Assembly (NCBI GenBank): GCA_021927905.1 | Contig: BLLK01000045.1 | Coordinates: 1,798,001 to 1,862,000, forward strand | Direction of reading: 5' to 3' | Source: Chaetoceros tenuissimus | Taxonomy: Eukaryota > Bacillariophyta > Thalassiosirophyceae > Chaetocerotales > Chaetocerotaceae | DNA: 64,000 nt | In this document: piece after piece, positions 18,054 through 28,474 of the stretch | How the letters are laid out: the number at the start of each line of letters is the position of its first letter | Numbering within the stretch: position 1 is the first letter of the stretch | Program-made: the position numbers and the translations under genes | The notes under the pieces: generated by a model | What the model saw: only the letters and a program-made list of their open reading frames with translations | Told to the model about the DNA's origin: nothing | The model's database searches: none

Positions 18054-20846
18054 TTAGGTGACATTCATTATCAAAGGATAAGTCGTTCCGCGTATATTCA
18101 CCAATACCTTTACATAATTGGCCTTGGATTTGACTTTACTCATAGTTGGACAAGCAGAAACATGGATGAATGCAGAAATGAGAACAGACTCATACAATTT
18201 CAGTTGAGTGATGTTTGTAGGACCTATTGTGTTGACAATTTTCTCTTTTCTTTCAGTACCATCTATGTTCAGTAGTCGCTTCTTGAAACGATCGTCAGTT
18301 GTTACTTCGAACATCTCGGATCCACGACTTCTCTTCGTAGAGGCATCGATACTTAGAATTTGCTCAGGAATGAATATTCTTCCGCATGCCATCCCAGTAT
18401 TTTGAACAAGAATACGCAACTCAACAACTGGTAAAGAGGAATATTTCATTGCTCCATTGCTATCTTGTGTCATAACACTTCTCTTAGTTTCTCCATTACT
18501 TCTGTCAACCAATGACGCCCAGCCACTCACGAGATTATTTATTCTTCCACTCCCTAGTGGTAAATCTCCTTCATATCGACATTTTGGTCTGACGTTTGCA
18601 AAATTCATCTGTTTATAGAGTTGCAACATTTTGGATTTGGTAGGAACATCATGTGGATGATATTTCTTGGACATCACTTGGCTCTCTATAAGCTGATCCT
18701 GCCATTCTCGAACTCGAATTGCACCAAAGCGTGCATAGCAAAGCTGTGACCAAATATCATCATTTCGAAAGTATGATAAACGGAATCGCCAGGAAGTTGA
18801 AACAGACAAAGCTCGACCAAGCGACCTCGGGTCAAGGTATTGTGATATTATCCTTGTGACTTGCCCAACTTGAAAAATTGCAAAAATGTTTGTTTCCTGT
18901 TCAGTGTCATCCATCCTCCTACGCTTTCGTGGGTCGGAATTAGATTTGTCAATTTTATCCGCTTCGTCAAATGATCCACTATCACTGACACTATTACTAT
19001 GTGCTCTTGGGTCTCCCATTTTTCGTTTTCCGCATGTACATGTTCCGTGAGGAGAATTCATCATATCCATTTTCTCTTTTTTCAATTTAACAATCTCTCT
19101 CATCAAAGCTTCACATTCGGAGTTCAAAAGTTGAATCAGAGCAGCAGAAGTTCCTACAAATGAAGGTCTGTCCCACTTCTTTGCTTCATCTGCAGCTTTA
19201 CTCACTTGTTCCATTATACTAAGAGCACTATTACTACTGCCACTTGGAACAACTGGTTTGATGAGGTTTGATGAAATTACTTCCGTTGGCATTGCTTTGG
19301 TTGATGTATTAGACCAGCCCTTTTGAGTTTTTATGCGCTCTTTCGATTGAGTTCCGGCTAAATTAATTGCGATTGCAAGTCTTTCAATTGATTCGTTCAA
19401 TTTGACCCTTGCATCTTTTGCCCTTTGTTTTTTTCTTTCATAAGAAGAAGTCTCAGCAGTCACTTGCGTTGCACTTGCCACTGCATTTGTTGAAGACAGA
19501 GTTCGAATGACATTCTTTGTACCAGATACAATAGGTGCTGTTGATTTTGTCCCAACCACACCTATTGGTGCCTTAATTACTGTTTTGACGAGTGGAGGTT
19601 GTGGAACTGACGGAACTCTATGATTTCCACCGAAACCAAATTGAGATCTCTTCTTCGTGGCTTCCACGATAGATGGTGCGGTAGGAGCGATTATTTTGAC
19701 AGGATGCAAAGCAGACAAGGGAATATTTGGTTGACCTGGAGCATTTGGAATGTAAGTTGGACGAGTAGGTGCTGGCTTTGACACGATTGTCCTCGGTACT
19801 AACTTAGCAGGTCCTTTAGGTATTTGTATCACAGTCGTTTTCGGAGTCACCATTGAAGTATTTTGTGCACTACTTGATGGAGGCTTAGTTGCGTTTGTTG
19901 AAGATTTTGCAGGTATTTGTACTTTCACTGATGTTTGATTATTTGAACTTGTTGGGATTGGTAAAGGAACTGATCTACCATAATAACGCGTTGGATTCAA
20001 AGTATTTGCTTTTGGTAGAGTAATACTATCTGATTTTGGTGTCTGTTTTAGACTCGGTACAAGTATATGTGATGAAACTCTTGAAGTTGATGAGTTCGTA
20101 GATGATATTTGCTTTGCATCTGCGCCAACACCAACTGAAGTAGCTGTAGTATTGGCACTTGAATCTGTATTTTGCCCAGATAATGTATTTTCCATAGACT
20201 CAACCTTTGTACCAATTGAACTCATCAAAGCCCCTGCATTACTATAAGCTGCAGTTTTGCTCATTCTATGATCACTTCCTAGAAAACTTTCAGTCAGTTC
20301 TAAATCTGTATCATTTAATCGCATGATGTCATCTAAAAAGTTGGTCTCGGCATCATCCAATTTCTGTCTCCTATGACTAGTGTTTCGCCTCACAGGAATA
20401 TGATAAGTATTTGGAATTTTCGCATTTTCTTGCACTTCCATATGGACAGCGTTCAACACATAAGGCTTTGAACCAGGAGAAAATTTTTGATGTGAATTTT
20501 GTGTAGATATGGCTTCATGCTCATGATGCAGAAAATTATTACGAGGCGAATTCAATAATGATTCCAATGATTCTTGAAGTTCAGTGTCATCTCCATATAT
20601 ATCCAGTTCCATTTCATCTAAACCCATGGATTTGCATTTGGGGCTAGATACCAAGTGAAGTTGATTCGAAGTTAAAGTCAATTTAGATGGTGACACATTG
20701 GATTCATGCAAAGGTTTAGTTTCCTCTCTGTCGCCAACTGTGCTGCAACTGGAAGTCATCTTGTCCTTGATTGCTTTTTCGGTTGGAGATATGTCCAAAT
20801 GACTTGTATCACGTTCTACTTTGAGTTTGACTTGTTCTGTTTTCAT
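18054..20846 (-). CDS. Large low-complexity protein with F-box-like motif
   Basis: The 930-residue protein is mostly Ser/Thr/Asn/Pro-rich and disordered, with Pro-Lys runs that suggest a nuclear or scaffold protein. A helical Lys/Glu stretch (EALMREIVKLKKEKMDMM) precedes CTCGKRK and a basic nuclear-localisation-like sequence (DPRKRRRMDD). At about residues 655-710 is an F-box-like unit: IISQYLDPRSLGRALSVSTS, followed by WRFRLSYFRNDDIWSQLC. F-box proteins couple substrates to SCF ubiquitin ligases through Skp1. The C-terminal 200 residues look folded (LPVVELRILVQNTGMACGRI, then strands around ILSIDAST and LKLYESVLISAFIHV). They may be the substrate-recognition domain, but I do not recognise it. 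The gene is convergent with the SGNH-like gene, with 142 bases between the stops. Confidence 0.65.
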   Translation of the reverse strand: MKTEQVKLKVERDTSHLDISPTEKAIKDKMTSSCSTVGDREETKPLHESNVSPSKLTLTSNQLHLVSSPKCKSMGLDEMELDIYGDDTELQESLESLLNSPRNNFLHHEHEAISTQNSHQKFSPGSKPYVLNAVHMEVQENAKIPNTYHIPVRRNTSHRRQKLDDAETNFLDDIMRLNDTDLELTESFLGSDHRMSKTAAYSNAGALMSSIGTKVESMENTLSGQNTDSSANTTATSVGVGADAKQISSTNSSTSRVSSHILVPSLKQTPKSDSITLPKANTLNPTRYYGRSVPLPIPTSSNNQTSVKVQIPAKSSTNATKPPSSSAQNTSMVTPKTTVIQIPKGPAKLVPRTIVSKPAPTRPTYIPNAPGQPNIPLSALHPVKIIAPTAPSIVEATKKRSQFGFGGNHRVPSVPQPPLVKTVIKAPIGVVGTKSTAPIVSGTKNVIRTLSSTNAVASATQVTAETSSYERKKQRAKDARVKLNESIERLAIAINLAGTQSKERIKTQKGWSNTSTKAMPTEVISSNLIKPVVPSGSSNSALSIMEQVSKAADEAKKWDRPSFVGTSAALIQLLNSECEALMREIVKLKKEKMDMMNSPHGTCTCGKRKMGDPRAHSNSVSDSGSFDEADKIDKSNSDPRKRRRMDDTEQETNIFAIFQVGQVTRIISQYLDPRSLGRALSVSTSWRFRLSYFRNDDIWSQLCYARFGAIRVREWQDQLIESQVMSKKYHPHDVPTKSKMLQLYKQMNFANVRPKCRYEGDLPLGSGRINNLVSGWASLVDRSNGETKRSVMTQDSNGAMKYSSLPVVELRILVQNTGMACGRIFIPEQILSIDASTKRSRGSEMFEVTTDDRFKKRLLNIDGTERKEKIVNTIGPTNITQLKLYESVLISAFIHVSACPTMSKVKSKANYVKVLVNIRGTTYPLIMNVT

Positions 20847-21490
20847 TGTACTCTGATATTAGAATTCCTTGAAAAGATTTGCAGCTTGTTCTTGTGATGG
20901 GCAACCTTTGTATTCTAATGTATCCGACCATATGAATCAAATATTTCAACTATTGAATATAGATCGAATTAGAAAAAGCCTTGTAGTAGTTTCTTGTATA
21001 CGTAATAGTCCTGCTTTTTGTTAGGGTACTGGAAGCTTGGGTACTTTATCTTTTATAAAAATTTCCAAAACTTTTTTTTAACTTGTACGTGTAGAGCTAC
21101 AGCTAGAAATGAAATAAATGGTAAACAGTTGGTATCCTTTGTACTGTTATTGTGTGTTTTGTGATACATTAATCACAACAGAAGACAAAAGGTTCTTTAC
21201 AACAAAAGTTTGACGCTGCTGATGCCTGATGCCTCTCGACTCGAAGAAGAATCTCGATGCTCGTGCTTCGTAACTTCAGGAATAATGATGGTGTAGTAGT
21301 AGGAGGAGGAAAAGGCCTACTGGATTGCGCGCCTATTATCTATGTCAGGTAGGTATTTTCAGTCCCATTTTCACTTACATCTTACTTACTTGGGCTGGAA
21401 GAAAAGGGAAAGAGAGGAAAATACAGCACCTAAAAGCCCTCATCACCGATCAATCCATTTACAATCTCACTTTCTTTAGTAGATAGCATC
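20847..21490. promoter_or_regulatory. 5' region shared by the F-box-like gene and RPL5
   Basis: About 640 bases lie between two divergent starts. The right part, just before the RPL5 start at 21491, is pyrimidine-rich (CTCACTTTCTTTAG), as in many ribosomal protein leaders. No gene is supported. Confidence 0.4.
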
Positions 21491-22676
21491 ATGACTGTAA
21501 GTTTTATGAGTTCGGAAGTAGCGTCAGATTGAGCCGTGGAATTGGTCAGATAAAAGCCATCACTGGAAGAGGAGGAATTTTTGATTGAAGGGTCAGCACT
21601 GCACTTCGCCTTCTCGTGAATTGGGACGAGTTATGTGAATGTGGAACAAGCTTTTGGAGCACATCGTAAAGATTCCAATATCCATACGAGAGTGTAAATT
21701 TGTTGCTGATGAAAACATTACATGGACCATGTACTAATTTGATTTCCATTTCCTTTCAATACAGTTCACCAAGGTTCAGAAGAGCAAGGCTTACTTCAGC
21801 CGTTACCAGGTTAAGCTTCGTCGTCGTCGTGAGGGACGTACCGACTACCGTCAGCGTAAGAAGCTTTGTATCCAGGCAAAGAACAAGTACCAGTCTCCAA
21901 AGTACCGTCTTGTTGTTCGTTTCACCAACAAGTACGTAATTTGCCAGATTGCTTACTCTCTTATCGATGGTGACCGTATCCTTGCTTCAGCTAACTCTGC
22001 TGAGCTCCCACGTTACGGACTTGAGGTTGGTCTTAAGAACTACGCTGCAGCTTACTGTACCGGACTTCTTGTAGCTAGACGTCTTCTCCAGAAGGTTGGC
22101 CTTGATGATGTTTATGAGGGAAACACTGAGGTTGATGGAGAGGTTGTGAAGACTGAGGTAGGAAAGAAGACCTACTACGTTGATGAGGTTGATGACGAGA
22201 AGCGCCCATTCCGTGCTCTTCTTGATGTTGGATGCCGTGCAACTACCACTGGATGCCGTATCTTTGGAGCACTTAAGGGAGCTGCTGATGGTGGACTTGA
22301 TATCCCACACTCTGAGAAGCGTTTCCCTGGATACGACCGTGATGCTAAGGAGTACGACGCAGATATGCACCGTGAGCGTATCTTCGGAGGACACGTTGGA
22401 GAGTACATGGAGTACCTTGAGGAGGAAGATAACCAGAAGTACAAGGAGCAATTTGCTTCCTACATCGAGGCTGGAGTAGAGGCTGATGGACTTGAGGAGC
22501 TTTACGAGGAGGTTCATGAGCAGATCCGTGAAGATCCTTCCCCAGCTGAGAAGAAGGACTACTCTCCAGACAAGTCTTTCAAGCGCAAGTCTAAGCTTAC
22601 TCTCGAGGAGCGTAAGGCACGTGTTCAGGCTAAGAAGGATGCTAAGAACGCAGAGCTTGAGGCTGATGACGAGTAA
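21491..22676 (+). CDS. RPL5: 60S ribosomal protein L5 (uL18)
   Basis: Exon 1 is only ATG ACT (21491-21496). The intron is 21497-21764 (GTAAGT to ACAG), and exon 2 is 21765-22676. The joined protein has 305 residues, close to the usual L5 length. Its start [19 protein letters not shown] and motifs [34 protein letters not shown] and [14 protein letters not shown] are typical L5 sequence. L5 binds 5S rRNA with L11 and joins the central protuberance of the large subunit. The C-terminal helix region is Lys/Glu-rich ([20 protein letters not shown]). Codon use is very biased (CGT, AAG, GGA, CTT, TAC), unlike the neighbours, as expected for a highly expressed gene. A start codon cut off by an early intron is common in ribosomal protein genes. 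Confidence 0.97.
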
Positions 22677-23136
22677 ATTAATCAAATGAAATGAGCAAAG
22701 AATTTTTTCTGGCTAAATATTAATGTCCCGTATTTATCCTGTACATGAATTGTGTCATTATGAAACTATTGCAGTGCCACCATTTGTGAATATTGAGAGG
22801 ATCATGCTTGCTAAAATGAGATGGTACTTTTCATCCCACCCTACACAGAATAAGATCATTACTTCGTAGACTAGACGCAGTGTCGTTCTTTCTACGTACG
22901 GAGAATCTTGATTACACGGAGAATTTCTTCAGTACGGTACTCAATTCTCGTACTCCTGATACATACGATGATTGCTTCTAGCCTTCTCATTCTTTACCAT
23001 AACTTCAACTGTGGTGCGCAGTATTCTTCTGGATTTATCACTAATCTTTCGTTCTTTCATGCAGTAGTTCCATTATTTCCTAGCGCTATCGCCTTCCATA
23101 AATAAACTAAGCTCTCCACTGTTAGGTATTCTCAGA
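22677..23136. other. Intergenic region between RPL5 and the LNR gene
   Basis: This region holds the RPL5 3' untranslated region and the promoter of the next plus-strand gene. A 65-codon open frame at 22908-23105 has a hydrophobic start but no other coding support. It may be leader sequence. Confidence 0.35.
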
Positions 23137-26100
23137 ATGTTCATAAGTAAACGATTCTCAAGTGGTCCAGAGATTGAAGACTTGGAAGATCAAAGGCGAG
23201 AAAGAGTTCTCTTGGATAGGGAGGAATATGAGTCGTTGTTGAATGAAATAGGTGAAGTCCGTCAACTCAAGAATGATTTAATACTAGGTACGCACACCAG
23301 TCAAAAAGTTCCAGATCAAAGTAAAGAAACTATTCGTGAGCTTATTGCGAAGCAGGTAAATGAAATTCTTGCCGATGTACGAACTTCAAAGCGATCTATA
23401 AGTTTCAAAGATATAGAAGAGGATAAGATTTACCATACGAATGGTACTACAATAAAAGAAAAGTCTGATGATATCAAGGGAAATGATGATTTTGATGTAA
23501 ATCCACAAAATTCCCGTTTGAAAAGTGACCATGGGGATAGAGTATCTGATTTTGTTCATGTGCCATCTAGAAGGACAAAGATGGATTTTATCGGCGGAAA
23601 AAGGAATACTTCAAATGGATTTGTCGAAGAAAGTGGTCAATTTCAGGGTATCTTAAACTCTTCGGATTCTAAAGATTCAAAGATAACAGATTTAACTACA
23701 AGCACGAGGAGAACGCGCAGGTCCGTACTGTCGAATCATCCTTCATTTGGTAATGATCACTCAGATGTGTTGGAGGATTTGAGTCAAGACACTTTTTCGA
23801 TGATGATGCTTCGAGCTCCATTCAACAAAATCCATATCAACATGTGTGGAAGAACAGTCAGCTTTTGGTTCTTGAGCCCGACATGGCTATTTGGGCTTTT
23901 GGCTTTCTCTATACAGGTCATATTAGGAGTTCTCATTCCATTGGATGAACTAAAGTTGCAATATGGAAGTGCAACTTCTGATTCTCCTGTGAACAGTGTT
24001 AGTTTCAATGTACCGATTCGGGTGAAAAGTATAGTCAGTGTCGCCCAATTCTTTTCAATTATTCTTGCATTCATGACGCAAACCGATCTTTATGAGTCTC
24101 TGAGATGCATATTATTGCTTCGGTACTCGAGAGACAGTGTTTGGTTTGAGTATCTTGATATCCCAAGGTCGTTTGGAGTTTGGGTAGTCCGAGTTTTCCT
24201 TCCTAATTTTCTCAAGTTTTTCCAAGGATGTCTTATATTATTTACAACCTTTGTAATCATTGTGCAGAGTGCCAATGTAGTAGACTTGTTGAAGGACTTC
24301 ACTGCTCTCTTTATCATCTCGTCAGCAGACGATTTTTTCTGGTTTGCGGCCTATCAAAATGTGGTTGGGAAGGAATTAAGTGAAGCAGCGCTAGACTGTC
24401 GCAAAGTTAAAATTATCAATCATGGTATGGGCAAATTCTTGAAACGCGTTTTGCAGTCCATGATGATAATACTTCTAGGAGGAATGTTGGCTGGTATGGG
24501 AGTGGTCTATAATGGGCAAAAGACTGGTGCCTACATTGACATCTTTTATCCTATTTGTCAGTCTGTTATTGAAGAATTCAATAATGCCTATTCTCTAGAT
24601 GGAAATGAATCGTATTCAAAAAAGAATGTTGGCGACGGTGAGTGTTGCTTACTTTAATTCATTCTTGCAATGAATTTTATTTGCACTTACAGAAGTCATA
24701 CTACTTCATTTTATAAGGTACTTGCGATAAGTTTTTGAACAATCCTGAATGTGAATTTGATGGGGGAGACTGTATAGACTTCAATACAAAGTATCCAGAA
24801 TGTGATGTATTTAAACCAAGTTTTATAGGTGATGGGACATGCTACGATGCAGGAAAATATAACACCTTGGAGTGTGGCTATGTAAGTGATATTGCTTGGA
24901 ACTTCATGTTTTCTTAATTAGTCTCTCATATTTTCTCCAGGATGGTGGAGACTGCTTTCTCTCTGAATATCCTCAGTGTCATGGTGTTAAAGGCGAACGT
25001 TTCGATCCAAGCATGGTTAAAAATGAAAAATGCGATGGGCACCCCTATGATACGGAAGTCTGGTAAGAATGTGTGTTTATGTGACATGAATGTAATCATA
25101 TAGTAAAAATGCACCCACTAAACTATGTTCAATAAAGTGGATGGGATGGTGGCGCTTGTGTAAAGTATGCCTTTGGAAAAGGAGCACGATATGAAGGATG
25201 CAAAACTGAGTCCCCTTGGGAACTTGGAGATTCATTGTGTCAAAATCATTTGAACACTGCAGAGTGCGAATGGGACGGGGGAGATTGCATAGACTTTAAT
25301 GATGACTACCCTAATTGTGTGACCGATAGTCCATGGATAATTAATGATGGTATATGTCAGAACTCAACGATTGAAGATGGAAAAAATGGGTGTGGAAATG
25401 ACTGCGATGAATTTCTGAAAAGGAACAAAGGTTGCTCTGTTGATTTTCCATACTTGCTTGGTGATGGGAAGTGTCAAGGCTTTCCATACTATAGTAAATC
25501 ATGTGGCTTTGATGCTGGAGATTGTGAAATTTTCGTAAATCGGTTTCCAGGTTGCAAAAACATTCTCGAGACGATAGAAGAACCTTACAAAGGTTGGACA
25601 GTTCATGACAAAATCTGCACCCCAACATTGTACAATCTCGATGATGCTTGCAACTATGATATTTCCCATTGCAAAGCCTTCCTGGAGGAATACCCAAACT
25701 GCCCTTTAAGGAATGAAGAAAATATGGGCAACATTGGAGATGGTATTTGTGATGATTTCTATAACATTGAAGAATGTGGTTTTGATTATGGAGATTGCAA
25801 ATATAAACAACAGTATCCTAATTGTGATGCCTATGATTTGTTGGGAAATGATCAATGTGATGGTGCTGCAAACAACGAAGACTGTGCATTCGATAATGGA
25901 GAGTGCACAGACTTTAATGACAGTTACCCAAATTGCCAAGTTCCAGATCCTTGGAGAATCGGTAATGGTTGGTGTGATTCTTGGATGGAAGGTTATCTAT
26001 CTGATGAATGTGGTAATGATGGGGGAGACTGTAACGAATTGTTAGAAGTGGAAGAAACATGCGAAGTTAGAAATAGAAATAAACTTGGAAATGGAAAATG

Positions 26101-26609
26101 CAATGGTGGTTTATTCAATACTGAAGCATGTAATTGGGACGAAGGAGACTGTGACTCTTGTAATGCAATTGTTGAAGATATATCAAAAATTGGTAAGGCA
26201 GTAGAAAAATGTGTTTACCCTTGATTTTAATGAACAAATTACCTAACTCCTGTTCTTTTCTCTTCCTTTCTAGGTGATGGTAAGAATTTCATTTCGAATG
26301 CGTTCTTATATAAGTAGTGTTCTTTTTAGGTATCATAGTCAAGGGGACCTAACTTTGTTTTAATCAATTGTACAGGAGTGTGTGATGGAACACCATACAA
26401 TAGTCCAGAGTGTAATAATGATGGAGGTTCGTTTCAAAACATTATCTCACTTTTGTCACTGAAGATCAATTAATAAATACCCTAACCCTTTCTAATCTAT
26501 ACTAGGTGATTGCCGACAGCAGAATGATCATGATGATGTACCAGACTCCCCACCTGACTCTCCTCCGAACTCTCCTCCTGACTCCCCTCCGAATTCTCCT
26601 CCTGAGTAG
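23137..26609 (+). CDS. Polytopic membrane protein with about 12 LNR (Notch-type) modules and an SPP tail
   Basis: Seven exons fit one frame: 23137-24637, 24718-24881, 24941-25062, 25138-26192, 26274-26279, 26376-26426 and 26506-26609. They total 3003 bases, or 1000 residues. Residues 1-240 are polar and probably cytosolic. About four to six hydrophobic segments follow up to residue 480, for example VSFWFLSPTWLFGLLAFSIQ and MMIILLGGMLAGMGVVY. The rest is built of cysteine modules of the type IGDGICDDFYNIEECGFDYG plus DC, spaced by linkers such as DFNTKYPEC. I count about twelve. LNR modules bind calcium and hold three disulphides, so this part should be extracellular or lumenal. The last exon encodes five (D/N)SPP units (26544-26603) and then stops. 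The fifth exon is only 6 bases. Function is unknown; adhesion, wall association or sensing are guesses. Confidence 0.85.
26544..26603 (+). repeat. 12-bp coding tandem repeat encoding (D/N)SPP x5
   Basis: Five 12-base units encode DSPP or NSPP at the C-terminus of the LNR protein, just before the TAG stop. Ser-Pro-Pro runs resemble cell-wall extensin-like sequence and could be glycosylated or phosphorylated. Such a short tandem array can vary in copy number between strains. Confidence 0.85.
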
Positions 26610-26910
26610 GCACCTCAAGCTGCTATAAATGGTATACCTTACCCTAATGTACTTCCAGAATAAATATGAATATCAAATGTTGCAACATCTCGAAAATATT
26701 CCACTGTAAGCCACTATAACTCACGAAATTCAAGTAGTACTTATTCACTCTAAAGTAGTGAAGATGATTGGAAAGATATTCGAATAGTATAAACCTAAGT
26801 ATTTTTACACTATCCAAAACCTATACTTTTGCTATTCAAGACACTCGACAAAATGTGCCTTGATCAATATTTCTAATCAAAATTCTAGCTTTGATCTTCA
26901 TAGTACAACA
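26610..26910. other. 3' region between convergent genes
   Basis: About 300 AT-rich bases between the LNR gene stop and the CDF-like gene stop. It contains both 3' untranslated regions, and nothing else is seen. Confidence 0.35.
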
Positions 26911-27927
26911 TTATTGTTTCTTCACTTCTCTAATTCTGTTCCAAGTATCCATCAAGCCACTCATCAGTGGCATACAACTACAAACAATAGTCAGGCTCAC
27001 GATAATGGCCGCAACAGAGTCAATGACAAACGATTTTTGCCAATCAGGATACAAATGACATATACACCCTGCAATTAATACAGCTATAGATCTCATAGTA
27101 TCAGCAAATACATGCGTGAAAGCTGAGTACATGTTGAGGTTCATCTCCTTGAAGGCTGAACTATCATCATCTTTTTGCTCCTGTATTACATTGTCGCTAT
27201 AAGTAACCTCCAACCCATTGTTTGACTCGCATAATGCACATTCACAATCTGGCTCCGTAGTAATTGGAACTTCCTCGCTGCACAGGTCACAGTCAGCGCA
27301 ATTGAAATCTGAAGTACCTGTCTCGGCTGTGTGCAGTGTACTGTCATATTTTGAAAACTTACGAAGAATAGGCACATTCTCGTCTTGTAATTCTACATTC
27401 TCCTGAATACTATCTTCATCTTCACTTGTATTTTGGAATCGTATCATATTGAATAAATCAATAAAGAGAGCACCTGTTGCAAACACAATCATGATGCTAC
27501 TGTCTGGCTCTTGATCCTCTACATCATCTTTGAAGTAATTCCATAGTGTCAAGACTGAATCTTGGAGAGTCATAAATGTAAGTGCTAGTAGTATACAGAC
27601 GCTTGTAAGAGGCGGAATGAGTTCAAGGTATAAGTTTCGTAATTCATTGTCTGATTTGAAATATTCAGCAAGAAGATTGAGGAGGTAGGTGAATGAATCA
27701 ATAAACATCGCAATCGTGTCTGCCAGCAACGCAGCTGAGTTCGACTTCATTGCATAGACAGATTGTATGCATGTGAATGTAAAAAATGTGTAGAATGCAA
27801 TTGAAAGGTTTTGCTCTTTTTTGCTCAGGGTTGATAAGGCAGAGGTCGAACGAACAGTCCAATCGTATTCATCTTCGGATTGCTCCTGCTGTTGTTGTAT
27901 TTCCCCTACTGTCCGTATTTTAGACAT
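26911..27927 (-). CDS. Cation diffusion facilitator (CDF/ZnT)-family membrane protein, atypical
   Basis: The 338-residue protein matches CDF topology. The TM1-TM2 region reads YTFFTFTCIQSVYAMKSNSA, then ALLADTIAMFIDS. TM5 is AFTHVFADTMRSIAVLIAG, followed by PDWQKSFVIDSVAAIIVSL in TM6. TM5 keeps the HxxxD pair that binds metal. TM2 has Ala73-x-x-x-Asp77, where ZnT-type transporters normally have His. The loop between TM4 and TM5 is long and rich in Cys, Asp and Glu (DFNCADCDLC, EPDCECALCESN), which may bind metal. The usual cytosolic C-terminal domain is missing, because the protein ends about 20 residues after TM6. CDF proteins exchange Zn2+, Mn2+ or similar ions for protons. Metal choice and transport activity are uncertain here. 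Confidence 0.7.
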   Translation of the reverse strand: MSKIRTVGEIQQQQEQSEDEYDWTVRSTSALSTLSKKEQNLSIAFYTFFTFTCIQSVYAMKSNSAALLADTIAMFIDSFTYLLNLLAEYFKSDNELRNLYLELIPPLTSVCILLALTFMTLQDSVLTLWNYFKDDVEDQEPDSSIMIVFATGALFIDLFNMIRFQNTSEDEDSIQENVELQDENVPILRKFSKYDSTLHTAETGTSDFNCADCDLCSEEVPITTEPDCECALCESNNGLEVTYSDNVIQEQKDDDSSAFKEMNLNMYSAFTHVFADTMRSIAVLIAGCICHLYPDWQKSFVIDSVAAIIVSLTIVCSCMPLMSGLMDTWNRIREVKKQ

Positions 27928-28474
27928 CTTTCAGTTGATATTTTGAGTTCTATTCCTAGCTACCTAGTTATAGCGATCGAAATGAAACAATGCTACTGTA
28001 GGGAATGCAATGCAATAAAGTTTCCAGAAGATGAATTGGTAACAAAACCGAAGGCAATAATATGACGCGAGTAGAGGAGTAAATGAAAAGGCCAAACGTT
28101 GTTGGTGGTTGGCGGGCACTAAGCTCTTAGGTTACCCGGTAGCTATTTATACTACACGTTCTAATTGATTTTTACCTAGTTGGATTATTGAAAACGTGAG
28201 TTATCGTAAGCCCTACCTGTTAGGCTCTTTTTTGGATACAGCCTTTTTCGCTACCTAGAATATTTTTATTTTAGGTTATGAATCTTATCATCAGCAAGCA
28301 AGAGGATGATGACACAATGACGAAACCTTCTTTCCCTGAAACACAACGTGATGCTGTCATGAAAGATGGAAAATTGCAAAGTAATCTAATCTATTGTTAC
28401 CAACATCTTCAAAAGCATCACAGACAGCACAAGACCAGATAAACTTATCCTGTTCATTCCTTCTTTCCGGTGCT
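27928..28474. promoter_or_regulatory. Divergent 5' region, possible upstream exon of the F-box/SirB1 gene
   Basis: This stretch separates the CDF-like start from the F-box/SirB1 start. A coding-like frame begins at an ATG near 28278 (MNLIISKQEDDDTM) and runs past 28400 in a different frame from the downstream gene. It could be a first exon joined by a short intron, but no acceptor is convincing. Confidence 0.35.

Noticed and set aside
21497-21764. Possible snoRNA in the RPL5 intron
   Set aside because: A box C-like GATGAAA is present near 21707, but I see no matching box D with a terminal stem at a suitable distance.
21987-22685. 232-codon open frame on the minus strand
   Set aside because: It is antisense to RPL5 and stays open because of the strong codon bias there. 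It is Leu/Ser-rich with no family resemblance.
28394-28474. Upstream start of the F-box/SirB1 frame at TTG
   Set aside because: There is no ATG. Translation from TTG is not expected in a nuclear gene, so the first ATG at 28475 was used.
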